Both the position numbers and the translations under genes were made by a program. The notes under the pieces were generated by a model that had not been told where the DNA came from, did no database searches, and saw nothing but the letters and a program-made list of their open reading frames with translations. A stretch of 64,000 nucleotides of DNA, from positions 248,001 through 312,000 of the forward strand of contig NZ_JADKSO010000001.1 of assembly GCF_015351245.1 (NCBI RefSeq), written 5' to 3'. This document shows positions 16,286 through 24,773 of this stretch, in pieces. The stretch comes from Rathayibacter sp. VKM Ac-2879 (GTDB lineage Bacteria > Actinomycetota > Actinomycetes > Actinomycetales > Microbacteriaceae). Numbering within the stretch: position 1 is the first letter of the stretch; every line of letters starts with the position of its first letter.

Positions 16286-16870
16286 ATGCCCGACGACGCG
16301 AAGCAGACCCTCCTCCGTTACCTGCAGGAGGGCCGCGACGCCCTCCTGCAGAAGCTCGACGGACTCGACGACTACGAGCTCCGTCGCCCGCTCGTGCCCA
16401 CGGGCACGAATCTCCTCGGCCTCGTGAAGCATGTGGCCGGCACGGAGGCGGGCTACCTCGGTGCGGTCTTCGGCCGCCCGTTCCCCGAGCCGTTGCCGTG
16501 GATGGAGGCGAGCTCCGAGCCCAACTCGGACATGTGGGCGACGGCGGAGGAATCGCGCGAGGACGTGGTCGCGCTGTACCGCCGCGTCTGGGCCCATTCC
16601 GACGCGACCGTCGCCGCACTCGACCTCGATGCTCCCGGCGTCGTGCCGTGGTGGACGCGGCGCGACGTCACTGTGCATCGCATCCTCGTGCACCTGGTCG
16701 CCGAGACCCACCGCCACGCCGGACACGCCGACCTCGTGCGCGAGCTGATCGACGGGCGAGTGGGCCTGCGCTCGCCCGGCGACAACCTGCCTCCCGTGCC
16801 CGCCGAGTGGTGGCCGGGGTATGTGGCCCGTCTGGAGGCGGTGGCCCGCGCTGTTCGGGACCGGACCTGA
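16286..16870 (+). CDS. DinB-like (DUF664-type) metalloprotein
   Basis: 194 residues, a four-helix bundle. The three candidate metal histidines are in LLGLVKHVAGTEAGYLG (helix 2) and ETHRHAGHADLVRELIDG (helix 4), the latter being the family's hallmark. Members include mycothiol- or bacillithiol-dependent transferases and maleylpyruvate isomerase relatives; the thiol here would be mycothiol, as expected in an actinobacterium. The ATG at 16286 is preferred over an in-frame GTG at 16205, whose extra residues overlap the preceding stop and look random. Confidence 0.83.
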   Translation: MPDDAKQTLLRYLQEGRDALLQKLDGLDDYELRRPLVPTGTNLLGLVKHVAGTEAGYLGAVFGRPFPEPLPWMEASSEPNSDMWATAEESREDVVALYRRVWAHSDATVAALDLDAPGVVPWWTRRDVTVHRILVHLVAETHRHAGHADLVRELIDGRVGLRSPGDNLPPVPAEWWPGYVARLEAVARAVRDRT

Positions 16871-16989
16871 GGCGGGAGTCAGGTCGCGAAGCCTCTCCCG
16901 TCCTGAGGGGTCAGTCAAGGGGTGGGAACCGCTGACCCGCACGTCCTACCGTCGAGTGGACACAATGTCCGCACCGGCGGGAGGGTGAG

Positions 16990-17316
16990 ATGCAGAAGTT
17001 GTACTACGCGAGCGGCTACGTGCTCCTGGGCGACGAGGTATGTTCGGCGCTCGTCGAGTATGCGTCCGCGCTGGCGAACGTGGGGAAGTCGGACCTGGTC
17101 GTTGTCCCCTCCCTCTCGGATGAGGGGCTGCGCGGCGAGACTCGCTTCCTGATCGGTCCGGCCAGTCAGCTCTTCACGAGCCCGGCGCTCGACCGCGGAG
17201 TCGACCTCGACGACGTCGAGGCGATCGAGTCGATGCTCGAGAAGACGAGGCGCCTTCAGCCCGCGCGACCGACCATCCAACCCCGCGGCGAGGACGACGA
17301 CACCGACTACCTCTGA
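16990..17316 (+). CDS. Conserved hypothetical protein
   Basis: 108 residues following GGGAGGG. It begins MQKLYYASGYVLLGDEVCSA, with an N-terminal strand, a helix and then a hydrophobic strand pair (SDLVVVPSLSDEGL; TRFLIGPASQLFTSP), and ends in an acidic tail (GEDDDTDYL). No membrane or signal segment. I cannot name the family. It converges with the AraC gene, five bases apart. Its translation start is clean, and the third-position GC bias matches the neighbours. Confidence 0.7.
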   Translation: MQKLYYASGYVLLGDEVCSALVEYASALANVGKSDLVVVPSLSDEGLRGETRFLIGPASQLFTSPALDRGVDLDDVEAIESMLEKTRRLQPARPTIQPRGEDDDTDYL

Positions 17317-17321
17317 CTCCG

Positions 17322-18287
17322 TTACCTCGAGCGCCCACCTTCCAGGGTGGTGCTGGGGTGCTCGCCGAAGCGGTGGGCGTAGGAGGCGGAGAAGCGGCCC
17401 AGGTGGGCGAAGCCCCAGCGGCGCGCGGCCTCCGACACGCTGACGACGCCGGTCTCGCCCGCGGTCAGCTCGCGGTGGACGGCGTCGAGCCGGATGCGGC
17501 GGAGGTAGTCGACGGCGGTGAGGCCGAGCTCTCGGCGGAACTCGTTCTGCAGCGTGCGCAGCCCCATCCCTGCCGCTTCCGCGATGTCGTCGGTGCTCAG
17601 CGCGTGGTGCGCGTGGGCGTACATGTAGTCGATCGCCGCGCGGAGTCGCCCGCCGCGAGGCACCGTGAGGTCGACCGGGTCGCTCAGGGCGACGTGAGGG
17701 AAAGTCTCGAGCAGCGCGATGGCGATGGCGCGGTCTGCCTCGCGGCGTAGCAGCGGTGAGGTGTCGGCGTCGTAGAGGACGCGGGCGACGGTCGCGACAG
17801 TGGCTGACCAGCGACGCAGCGACTCGCCCTCGGGCCGTGCGGTCGTGTCGAAGAGGAGCGGGCCGGGCTCTGTCCCCTCCGCCTCCGCCGCGACCCCCTC
17901 GAGGAAAGAGCCGTCGAAGTGGATGAGGTTCTGCCGGTAGTCGTGGAACTCGAAGGCGCTCGGCCGGTTGTTGACGAAGATCGCGGGCTGTCCGCGCACG
18001 AGCGTCACCGGATCGCCGGTCAGATCGGTGGCGCCCTCGCCTGCCGTCAGCCACGAGACGACGTACTCGCCCTCCGTCTGGATGCTGCCCTGCACGGTTC
18101 CCGCGAACTGGCTCCCCCGGAGCGTGACGGCGCCGTCGCCCACGGAGGTGTAGCGGTAGGAGAAGTTCTCGCCGGGTTCGACGACGAAGCGCTGGCCGTT
18201 GTACGACTCCTCGAACAGAGCGCGAGCCTGCTCGATGTCGCGGCCGCCGACATCGGAGCGCATGACCTGATCGTTCTGCCCGTCCAT
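17322..18287 (-). CDS. AraC family transcriptional regulator
   Basis: 321 residues. The N-terminal 190 form the sensor (AraC-binding-like) half, including strands SYRYTSVGDGAVTLRG and GQPAIFVNNRPSAFEFHDY. The last 100 are the DNA-binding domain: LSTDDIAEAAGMGLRTLQNE is the first helix-turn-helix; VSVSEAARRWGFAHLGRFSA with SYAHRFGEHPS is the second and is canonical. It resembles AraC proteins that bind aromatic acids or alkanoates, but the effector is not deducible. It is followed by convergent 16990. No target operon adjoins it. Confidence 0.88.
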   Translation of the reverse strand: MDGQNDQVMRSDVGGRDIEQARALFEESYNGQRFVVEPGENFSYRYTSVGDGAVTLRGSQFAGTVQGSIQTEGEYVVSWLTAGEGATDLTGDPVTLVRGQPAIFVNNRPSAFEFHDYRQNLIHFDGSFLEGVAAEAEGTEPGPLLFDTTARPEGESLRRWSATVATVARVLYDADTSPLLRREADRAIAIALLETFPHVALSDPVDLTVPRGGRLRAAIDYMYAHAHHALSTDDIAEAAGMGLRTLQNEFRRELGLTAVDYLRRIRLDAVHRELTAGETGVVSVSEAARRWGFAHLGRFSASYAHRFGEHPSTTLEGGRSR

Positions 18288-18360
18288 TGCACTCAGAGTG
18301 CCATTCGCGGGCGCCGGAGACCAGCGCTTATCGCCCGGGCTCGCTCAGCGGAGAGACGAT

Positions 18361-18726
18361 TCACGCGGAGAGGCGGGCGGGGGCTCCGGCCGCACGGGTC
18401 ATGGCGACGACGGTCGGGGCATGAAAGCGGCTCAGGAGCGTGACCGTGTGGCGGGAGCCCGCCTCGACTGCGAGCGAGAAGGTCGCTCCCGAGACCGTCG
18501 CCTGCCACGAGCGCACGTCGCCGAGGTCGATACGGGCGGAGGAGGTGGGGCCGCGCAGGAGGAATCCGTCGTCGGTGACGCACAACGAACCGCTCACGCC
18601 GTCGACGGTGGAGGAGCACTCGAAGCTCGCGCCCTCCTCCGTCGCGCCCGCGAGGGTGAGGAAGTCGAGGTCGAGGAGAGTCGGATCGCCGTCCTCCGAG
18701 GGGAGGAGCGACCGCGGGGGAGCCAT
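18361..18726 (-). CDS. Hypothetical protein in a two-gene operon
   Basis: 121 residues from the ATG at 18726. Beta-rich: DPTLLDLDFLTLAGATEEGA, GSLCVTDDGFLLRGPTSSAR and WQATVSGATFSLAVEAGSRH suggest a small sandwich or PH-like barrel. Two cysteines (ECSST, SLCVTD). It starts 23 bases after the stop of the upstream minus-strand gene (18750-19085), so the two are probably co-transcribed. No known family recognised. Confidence 0.55.
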   Translation of the reverse strand: MAPPRSLLPSEDGDPTLLDLDFLTLAGATEEGASFECSSTVDGVSGSLCVTDDGFLLRGPTSSARIDLGDVRSWQATVSGATFSLAVEAGSRHTVTLLSRFHAPTVVAMTRAAGAPARLSA

Positions 18727-18749
18727 GGCGGGTCGGCGGGACGCCCGGC

Positions 18750-19085
18750 TCAGGCGGCCGTGGTCAGCCCGGAGGACTGGGACTGCTGGGCCGGCTCGGG
18801 CGTGAGCCGCAGGCCCCGCCCGCTGTTCGCCTCCTCCATCAGCGCGCGCACCCACTCGGAGTTCACCGCGGGCATGCGACTGCCGTGGAACGAGAACTGC
18901 AGCGGGATGGTCGGGTGCAGCCAGAGGGTGTGCCGGCCGGTCCCGTGCGCCGGCGAGGCGTCGAGCTGGAACGCGAACGCCTCGTTGCGCCGGAACTTGT
19001 TGATCATCACGATCTGGAGGTGCGCGAGCGCGCGGTCGTCGATCTCGTGAGATGTGGGGGGAGTGCCGTAGAGGAGAGCGCCCAT
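18750..19085 (-). CDS. DUF7882-like small conserved actinobacterial protein
   Basis: 111 residues. It begins MGALLYGTPPTSHEIDDRAL and continues LAHLQIVMINKFRRNEAFAF, the pattern I associate with a small protein family widespread in Microbacteriaceae (recollection of DUF7882, sometimes mislabelled as an ATP-dependent DNA ligase). Then follow WLHPTIPLQFSFHGS and EWVRALMEEANSGRGL. It is probably cytoplasmic and globular. Function unknown; the match is recollection and was not tested. Confidence 0.75.
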   Translation of the reverse strand: MGALLYGTPPTSHEIDDRALAHLQIVMINKFRRNEAFAFQLDASPAHGTGRHTLWLHPTIPLQFSFHGSRMPAVNSEWVRALMEEANSGRGLRLTPEPAQQSQSSGLTTAA

Positions 19086-19400
19086 GATGGTGTGCCGCCG
19101 TTCTGTAGGGATGCCGCGGTGTCGGTCGCGGTGAGTGAGGTGAGCCCGAGCCGCGAGACGCGGGGCGAGTGGGGGCGAAGGGATTCGGCCTGCTCCGAGC
19201 GCCGGTGTCTCTGGCCGGCGCTGCGGGCCGCGACATCGAGCGCTCGGGTCGTCCGTCCGCAGGTGACAGTGAAACTACGCCCCCCGCGTTCGGGGTGCAC
19301 GCCGGGTATCCACAATACGAAACGGCGCGGGTGGACTCTCGGATGATGCCCGGCGCGCGCTGGCGGCGGCGCCCGCTGACCTCGTCGTCGCCTTCACCTC
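19086..19400. other. Intergenic region without a visible gene
   Basis: About 315 bases between the start of the DUF7882-like gene (19085, minus) and the nested palindrome that begins at 19401. I see no coding sequence. It should contain the promoter for the minus-strand pair 19085-18361. No operator-like palindrome was found here. Confidence 0.4.
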
Positions 19401-19468
19401 CGCCCACTGTCCAGAAGTCGTCGCATTCGGGCGCGAATGCGACGACTTCTGGGCCTTCGGTGTGGGCG
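19401..19468. terminator. Nested perfect inverted repeats after the GH35 gene
   Basis: Core arms of 19 bases, CCAGAAGTCGTCGCATTCG at 19411-19429 and its exact complement at 19434-19452, enclose a four-base loop. Outer arms CGCCCAC (19401-19407) and GTGGGCG (19462-19468) pair around it. It lies directly after the beta-galactosidase stop on the minus strand and probably ends that operon. The length and perfection exceed an ordinary terminator, and no T-tract follows. Confidence 0.65.
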
Positions 19469-21235
19469 TCAGATTTCGGTGTGACCCAGCTCGGGGCCGG
19501 CCAGGAGGCGGATCTCGGGCTCGGCGAACGCCTCCAGTTCGAGCACCACGACACGATTGCGGCCCGCGTGCGTCACGGGCGCCGGCACGATCAGCGTCCT
19601 CTGCGGCCCGCGTCGCCAGTAGCGCCCGAGGAGGAAGCCGTTGACCCAGACGAGGCCCTTGCCCCAGTGCAGGGTGTCGAGGAACAGATCGGCCGGTGCG
19701 TCGAGCTCCACGACTCCGGAGGCGAGGCCCGGCCCCGCCGCGAATCCGCTCGCGCTCGGCCCTGCCAGCTCGGGGAGGCACTCCACGGCGAGTGGCCGCG
19801 CCGTCCACCCCGTGAGCTCCGCGCCGTCGAGGTGGACGCCTCCGATGAGCCCCTTGTGCTCGCCGATGCGCGTGCCGTAGTTCACCCGGCCCTGGTTCTC
19901 GACCAGGATCGCCAGCTCGCCCCGGCCGCTCGGGAGGGTCAGCGCCCGCTCGTGATGATCGCGGGCGAGCACGCCAACGGGCGCCCCGTCGAGCAGCACC
20001 GTGGCGCGGTCGCGCACCTCCTCGCCGACGACGAGACGGGCCGGAGCGGCGCCTCCGTCGAGGGTGGTCGTGAAGAGCACGAAGCCGTCGTCGTGCCCGA
20101 GATCGTCGAAGCTCGCCATCGCGTCGAGACGCACGGCCTCGCCGAACGCGGAGTCGAGGCCCAGGAGCGCCGGGCCGGCGAGGAGCGGCGCGGCGAGGGC
20201 TGGCGCGGGCGCGCGCACGGCAGGTACTTCGGCGGGGACCGGTGCGTAGCGCGCGATCACCTCGCGGAACGCCCAGAACTTCGCCGTCGGGTCGCCGCTC
20301 TCGTCGATCGGCGCGTCGTAGTCGTAGCTCGTCGTGATGGCCGCGTAACGGCCCTTGTCGTTGGCGCCGCTGGTGAGGCCGAAGTTGGTGCCTCCGTGGA
20401 CCATGTAGATGTTGACCGAGCCGCCCACCGCGAGCACGGCGTCGAGCTCGCGAGCCGACGCCTCCGCATCGGTCGTGTGGTGCTGGGTGCCCCAATCGTC
20501 GAACCAGCCGCACCAGAACTCCATGCACATCAGCGGTCCCGTGGGCTGGAACTCGCGCAGCGTCGCGAGGCGCTCGGCGGCGCGCGAACCGAACGAGCCG
20601 GTCAGGTGCAGTCCAGGGAGGCTGCCGTCGGCGAGCATCTGCGGCGTCGGCTGGTCGATGGTCGTCAGTGGCACCGAGATGCCGCACTCGCGTGTCACGC
20701 GGACCAGCTCGGCCAGGTACTCCTTGTCGGACCCGTACGCGCCGTACTCGTTCTCGATCTGCACGAGAACCACCGGGCCGCCGGAGTCGATCTGCCGGGG
20801 GGCGACGACCGCGTACACGCGACGGAGGTAGTCGGTCACGGCCGCGAGGTAGTGCGACTCCGAGCGGCGCACTCCCACCTCGGGGTCGCGGAAGAGCCAG
20901 GCCGGCAGCGCGCCGTTGTCCCATTCCGCGCAGATGTAGGGGCCGGGCCGCACGATCGCGTGCATGCCCTCGGCGGCGATCAGGTCGAGGAAGCGCCCCA
21001 GGTCGAGTCCTGCGTCCTCGCGCCATTCACCCTGGCGCGGCTCGTGGGCGTTCCAGGCGACGTAGGTCTCGATGGTGTTCAAGCCCATCAGGCGCGCCTT
21101 GTGGATCCGGTCGGCCCACAGGTCGGGGTGGATCCTGAAGTAGTGCAGCGCTCCCGACAGGATGCGGTGCGGGCGGCCGTCGAGCTCGAAGTCGACGGCC
21201 CCGATGGCGAAGCGACTCTCGGGAACGGTGGTCAT
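19469..21235 (-). CDS. GH35 beta-galactosidase
   Basis: 588 residues without a signal peptide, hence cytoplasmic. The TIM barrel (about 15-330) has the GH35 hallmarks: SGALHYFRIHPDLWADRI, WNAHEPRQGEW, RPGPYICAEWDNGALPAWL, and IENEYGAYG with the acid/base Glu163; the nucleophile is Glu239 in MCMEFWCGWFDDWG, and NIYMVHGGTNFG follows. The C-terminal beta domains are typical of the family. It would release terminal beta-galactose from short oligosaccharides. Last gene of the importer operon, preceded by a hairpin (21274-21307). Confidence 0.94.
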   Translation of the reverse strand: MTTVPESRFAIGAVDFELDGRPHRILSGALHYFRIHPDLWADRIHKARLMGLNTIETYVAWNAHEPRQGEWREDAGLDLGRFLDLIAAEGMHAIVRPGPYICAEWDNGALPAWLFRDPEVGVRRSESHYLAAVTDYLRRVYAVVAPRQIDSGGPVVLVQIENEYGAYGSDKEYLAELVRVTRECGISVPLTTIDQPTPQMLADGSLPGLHLTGSFGSRAAERLATLREFQPTGPLMCMEFWCGWFDDWGTQHHTTDAEASARELDAVLAVGGSVNIYMVHGGTNFGLTSGANDKGRYAAITTSYDYDAPIDESGDPTAKFWAFREVIARYAPVPAEVPAVRAPAPALAAPLLAGPALLGLDSAFGEAVRLDAMASFDDLGHDDGFVLFTTTLDGGAAPARLVVGEEVRDRATVLLDGAPVGVLARDHHERALTLPSGRGELAILVENQGRVNYGTRIGEHKGLIGGVHLDGAELTGWTARPLAVECLPELAGPSASGFAAGPGLASGVVELDAPADLFLDTLHWGKGLVWVNGFLLGRYWRRGPQRTLIVPAPVTHAGRNRVVVLELEAFAEPEIRLLAGPELGHTEI

Positions 21236-21273
21236 CTGGATCCCCCTCAGGATCGGTGAGGTGCGGCGAACGA

Positions 21274-21307
21274 AGCGGGGCCGGCCGGAGATCCGGCCGA
21301 CCCCGCT
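21274..21307 (-). terminator. Hairpin between binding-protein and beta-galactosidase genes
   Basis: AGCGGGGCCGGCCGG (21274-21288) pairs with 21293-21307 with one mismatch around a four-base loop. It sits between the binding-protein stop (21323) and the GH35 start (21235), where it could lower downstream expression or protect the 3' end of the binding-protein message. Confidence 0.6.
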
Positions 21308-21322
21308 GTCAGGGAGTGAGTA

Positions 21323-22669
21323 CTACTCGGAGACCTTGAAGCCCTGCGAGTTGCCGTACTGCACCAGCTTGCTCTGCCAGTCGGCGAGACCCTTGTCGAG
21401 GTCCGTGCCGTTGGCGTAGGACTGGCCGACGGTGTCACCGAATACGCTGTTCGCGTACACCTGGAAGGGCAGGTACGACCAGCCGGTACGGACGTCCTTC
21501 GACGCCTGGGTGAGCACCTCGTTGATCTTCTGGCCACCGAAGTAGGCCGACTCCATGCCCGTGAAGGCGGGGTCGCTCAGCTCGGCGCTCGTCGACGGGA
21601 AGCCGCCGCTCTTGAGGAAGACGTCGATCGACGAGGAGTCGCTGTTCAGCCAGCGGAGGAACGCGGCGGCGAGCGCCGGGTTCTGGCTCTGCTTGGTGAC
21701 GGACTGGCCGCCTCCACCGTTCTCGGCGCTGACGGCGGTGCCGTCGTAGGTGGGGATGGGCGCGACGGCCCAGTCACCGGAGGCACCGGGGACGCTGGAC
21801 TCGAGCACGCCGGGCATCCAGGCGCCGGTCACGAGCGAGGCGATCGAGCCGTCGGCCAGACCCTTGTACCACTCGTCGCCCCAGGCGGGGGTGCTCGAGA
21901 GCAGCTTCTTCTCGATGAGCTGGTTCCAGACACCGGTCCACTTCTTGGAGCCGGCGTCGGCGAGGTTGACGGTGACGTTGGTGCCGTCGGTGGTGAACGG
22001 CTTGCCGCCCGCCTGCCAGATCATGCTGGTCGCGAAGCCCGCGTCGCCGGTGTCGGCGGTGATGTACTTCGACGGGTCGGCGGTGTGCAGCTTCTCGGCT
22101 GCGGCGACGTACTCGTCCCACGTCGTGGGGACCGAGATGCCGTACTGGTCGAAGACCTTCTTGTTGTAGAACAGCGCCATGGGGCCGGAGTCCTGCGGAA
22201 GGCCGACGAGCTTGCCACCGATGTTCACGCTGCCCCATGTGGAGGCGGAGTACTTGTCCTGCAGGTCGCCCATCCCGTACTGCGAGAGGTCGAGCAGCGA
22301 GTCCGACAGGGCGAACTGCGGCATGGCGTAGTACTCGATCTGCACGACGTCAGGGGCGCCGGAGCCGGCCTTGACCGCATTCTCGAGCTTCGTGTACTCG
22401 TCCTTGTTGGTGCCGGCGTTGACGAGGTCGACCTGGACCTTGGGGTAGGCCTTCTCGAATGCGGCGACCTGAGCCTCGGCGCTGGGGGTCCAGCTCCAGT
22501 AGGTGATCTTTCCGCCGGCCTGGAGGGCGGCGTCGAGGTCGGCGGAGGTGCCGCCGCTCGTGGCGCCGCCACCCGAGGTGGACGAGCAGGCCGCGAGGGA
22601 TCCTGCGGCCAGCGCCACGGCGGCGGCGACCGTCAGGGTCCGCCTGAGGGCGGAACGGGCGATCTTCAT
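21323..22669 (-). CDS. Sugar ABC importer substrate-binding lipoprotein
   Basis: 448 residues. Signal peptide with lipobox: TVAAAVALAAGSLAACSSTS, so Cys at about 28 is lipidated. The mature domain is a family 1 extracellular solute-binding protein (MalE-like): KITYWSWTPSAEAQVAAFEK and FEKAYPKVQVDLVNAGTN at the start, VQIEYYAMPQFALSDSLLDL, LFYNKKVFDQYGISVPTTWD and GAWMPGVLES later. It would deliver oligosaccharides to the two permeases just upstream. Being third, after both permeases, is an unusual order. No ATPase gene is in this operon, so it probably uses a shared MsiK-type ATPase encoded elsewhere (known for actinobacterial CUT1 importers). Confidence 0.93.
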   Translation of the reverse strand: MKIARSALRRTLTVAAAVALAAGSLAACSSTSGGGATSGGTSADLDAALQAGGKITYWSWTPSAEAQVAAFEKAYPKVQVDLVNAGTNKDEYTKLENAVKAGSGAPDVVQIEYYAMPQFALSDSLLDLSQYGMGDLQDKYSASTWGSVNIGGKLVGLPQDSGPMALFYNKKVFDQYGISVPTTWDEYVAAAEKLHTADPSKYITADTGDAGFATSMIWQAGGKPFTTDGTNVTVNLADAGSKKWTGVWNQLIEKKLLSSTPAWGDEWYKGLADGSIASLVTGAWMPGVLESSVPGASGDWAVAPIPTYDGTAVSAENGGGGQSVTKQSQNPALAAAFLRWLNSDSSSIDVFLKSGGFPSTSAELSDPAFTGMESAYFGGQKINEVLTQASKDVRTGWSYLPFQVYANSVFGDTVGQSYANGTDLDKGLADWQSKLVQYGNSQGFKVSE

Positions 22670-22761
22670 AGTGGTGTTTCCCTTCACTTCTTCGTGCTGC
22701 GGGTGCTGCGGATGGTGCGGGGCAGGACGCTCCGACCGGGATGGGTAGTAGGGGGAGGGGC

Positions 22762-23676
22762 TCAGCCCTTGACGCTGCCGGCGCTCAGGCCGGACTGCCA
22801 GAAGCGCTGGAGCCCGAGGAACGCGACGACGATGGGGATGATCGTGAGCAGAGAGCCCGTGATCACGAGGTTGTAGATCGGCTGCGCGCTCACGCCGGTG
22901 GCCTGCGCGTTCCACTGGTTGAGCCCGACGGTGAGCGGGTACCACGAGGGGTCGCTCAGCATGATCAGCGGGAGGAAGTAGTTGTTCCAGGTGGCGACGA
23001 CCGAGAACAGCAGGACGGTCACGATCCCGGGGGCGAGGAGGCGGATCGAGATGGTGAAGAAGGTGCGGAACTCGCCCGCCCCGTCCATCCTCGCCGCTTC
23101 GAGCAGCTCGGTCGGAACCGACTCCACCGCGTAGACCCAGACCAGGTAGAGCCCGAACGGGCTGATGAGGGACGGGATGATGATCGCCCACGGCGTGTTG
23201 GTGAGGCCGAGCTGGCTGAACATGAGGAACGTCGGAACGGCGAGCGCCGTGCCGGGCACCGCGATCGCGCCGAGCACCACCGCGAACACGGCCTTGCGCC
23301 CGGTGAAGCGGAACTTCGCGAGACCATAGCCGGCGAGCGTGGCCAAGAGCGTCGCGCCTCCCGCCCCCACGACGACATAGAGGAGGGTGTTGCCGAGCCA
23401 GCGGAGGAAGATGCCGTCGCGGTAGGTGAGCGTGTCGGCGATGTTCTGGAAGAGCACGAAGTCGCCGTCGAACCAGAGGCCGAAGCTCGAGAGCAGCCCG
23501 GCCTGCGTCTTCGTCGCGTTGATGACGAGCCAGGCGAGGGGCACGAGGCTGTAAAGGATGAACACCGACATCAGCAGCGTGAACGCGACGGACTTCTTCG
23601 GGTTCACCGACGAGCCGCGGCGTGGGCGGGGCGTGCGCGGGGTGGGGGCGCGCCGAGCGGGGGTCGCGAGGGCCAT
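22762..23676 (-). CDS. Sugar ABC importer permease (MalG-like, CUT1)
   Basis: 304 residues with six membrane helices, starting VAFTLLMSVFILYSLVPLAW. The cytoplasmic EAA loop that docks the ATPase is VPTELLEAARMDGAGEFRTF. N-terminal residues are Pro/Arg-rich. The ATG at 23676 overlaps the stop of the partner permease by one base (TGATG), so the two subunits are coupled. It sits 92 bases before the binding-protein gene. The substrate is inferred from the GH35 and GH30 context to be a galacto-oligosaccharide. Confidence 0.93.
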   Translation of the reverse strand: MALATPARRAPTPRTPRPRRGSSVNPKKSVAFTLLMSVFILYSLVPLAWLVINATKTQAGLLSSFGLWFDGDFVLFQNIADTLTYRDGIFLRWLGNTLLYVVVGAGGATLLATLAGYGLAKFRFTGRKAVFAVVLGAIAVPGTALAVPTFLMFSQLGLTNTPWAIIIPSLISPFGLYLVWVYAVESVPTELLEAARMDGAGEFRTFFTISIRLLAPGIVTVLLFSVVATWNNYFLPLIMLSDPSWYPLTVGLNQWNAQATGVSAQPIYNLVITGSLLTIIPIVVAFLGLQRFWQSGLSAGSVKG

Positions 23677-24617
23677 CAGTTCTCCTTCCGCGCGCCACGG
23701 AGCTGCACGACGTAGGCGATCACGGCGGTGATCACTCCCATGACGATGGCGACCGTGGCCGACGCGTTGTACTGCTGACCGGCGAAGGACAGGTTGTAGG
23801 CGTACATGTTCGGCGTGAAGTAGGTGGTGATGATGTTCGGCGCGAGCGTACGGAGGATGTTGGGCTCGTTGAACAGCTGGAAGCTGCCGATGATCGAGAA
23901 GATCGTGGCGATCACGATGGCGCCGCGGAGGGCGGGGAGCTTGATCGAGGTGATGACCCGCATCTGGCCTGCTCCGTCGATCTCGGCGGCCTCGTAGAGC
24001 TCGCCAGGGACCGTCTTGAGAGCGGAGTAGAAGATCAGCATGTTGTAGCCGACGAACTCCCACGTGACGATGTTGCCGATGGAGGCGAGGATCCAGTCAC
24101 GTGAGAACGGCTGGACGGCATCGGAGCCGAGGAGATCGTTCAGGTTGGCGGCGAGACCGAAGTTGTTTCCGTAGATGAAGCCCCACATGAGCACGGCGAC
24201 GACGGCGGGGACGGCGTAGGGGAGGAACACGACGATGCGGAAGAACCCGGTTCCGTGGAGGCGTCCGCTGTCGATCGCGAGCGCCGCGACGAGCGCGAGC
24301 ACCAGCATCACCGGCACCTGCACGACCAGGAACAGCAGGACCCGGCCGAAGCCCTCCCAGAAGTTCGGGTCGGTGAAGAGGGCGAGGTAGTTCTCGAAGC
24401 CGACGAACGAGTTTCCGCCGATGAGCTGCTCGCGGAAGAGGCTGAGGTAGATCGAGTAGACGACGGGCGCGATGAAGACGAGGACGAAGACCACGAGGAA
24501 CGGAGCGACGAACGCCAGGCCCTTCCACTCGCTCTTCGCCCGAGACTTCGGGGTGGCGAGAGGAGCCGCTGGAGGCGAGACTTCGCTCAGCGGGACAGGG
24601 GGAGACGTCGTCGTCAT
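23676..24617 (-). CDS. Sugar ABC importer permease (MalF-like, CUT1)
   Basis: 313 residues. Six helices, the first WKGLAFVAPFLVVFVLVFIA followed by YSIYLSLFREQL. The EAA loop reads VPGELYEAAEIDGAGQMRVI. The start at 24617 is preferred over upstream in-frame codons because the latter cross the operator at 24648-24665. First gene of the operon and divergent from the LacI gene; the 156-bp gap contains the operator, so importer and regulator are probably controlled together. Confidence 0.93.
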   Translation of the reverse strand: MTTTSPPVPLSEVSPPAAPLATPKSRAKSEWKGLAFVAPFLVVFVLVFIAPVVYSIYLSLFREQLIGGNSFVGFENYLALFTDPNFWEGFGRVLLFLVVQVPVMLVLALVAALAIDSGRLHGTGFFRIVVFLPYAVPAVVAVLMWGFIYGNNFGLAANLNDLLGSDAVQPFSRDWILASIGNIVTWEFVGYNMLIFYSALKTVPGELYEAAEIDGAGQMRVITSIKLPALRGAIVIATIFSIIGSFQLFNEPNILRTLAPNIITTYFTPNMYAYNLSFAGQQYNASATVAIVMGVITAVIAYVVQLRGARKEN

Positions 24618-24647
24618 CGGGATTCCGTTCGGGTCGCACCGGCCCGC

Positions 24648-24665
24648 CATGTTCACGTCAACATG
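24648..24665. promoter_or_regulatory. LacI-type operator, importer/regulator intergenic region
   Basis: CATGTTCACGTCAACATG is an 18-bp inverted repeat with one mismatched pair, centred on ACGT. It is 31 bases before the permease start at 24617 and between divergent genes. On the minus strand it contains TTGACG, a -35-like hexamer, so repressor binding would block polymerase. The same 14-mer core TGTTCACGTCAACA recurs at 30661-30674. Confidence 0.75.
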
Positions 24666-24758
24666 GCAGAACGACACCGTAGCATGGCGACGTCTCGACC
24701 GCGACTGTCGGGCCCGGCGGGATGTCGAGCGATGCGTCATCGAGGCGCGGCCACGCGC

Positions 24759-24771
24759 TATAAAGGGGGTG
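24759..24771 (+). promoter_or_regulatory. Possible -10 element and ribosome site of the LacI gene
   Basis: TATAAA at 24759-24764 is followed by GGGGGTG and then the ATG at 24774. If TATAAA is the -10, transcription would start at or next to the ATG and the message would be leaderless; if AAAGGGGG is the ribosome site, the promoter lies further upstream. The sequence alone does not decide. Confidence 0.35.
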
Positions 24772-24773
24772 AC

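Noticed and set aside
19169-21259. 696-codon open frame on the plus strand opposite the GH35 gene
   Set aside because: It crosses the nested palindrome and lies antisense to a beta-galactosidase with all catalytic motifs; no ribosome site or known domain.
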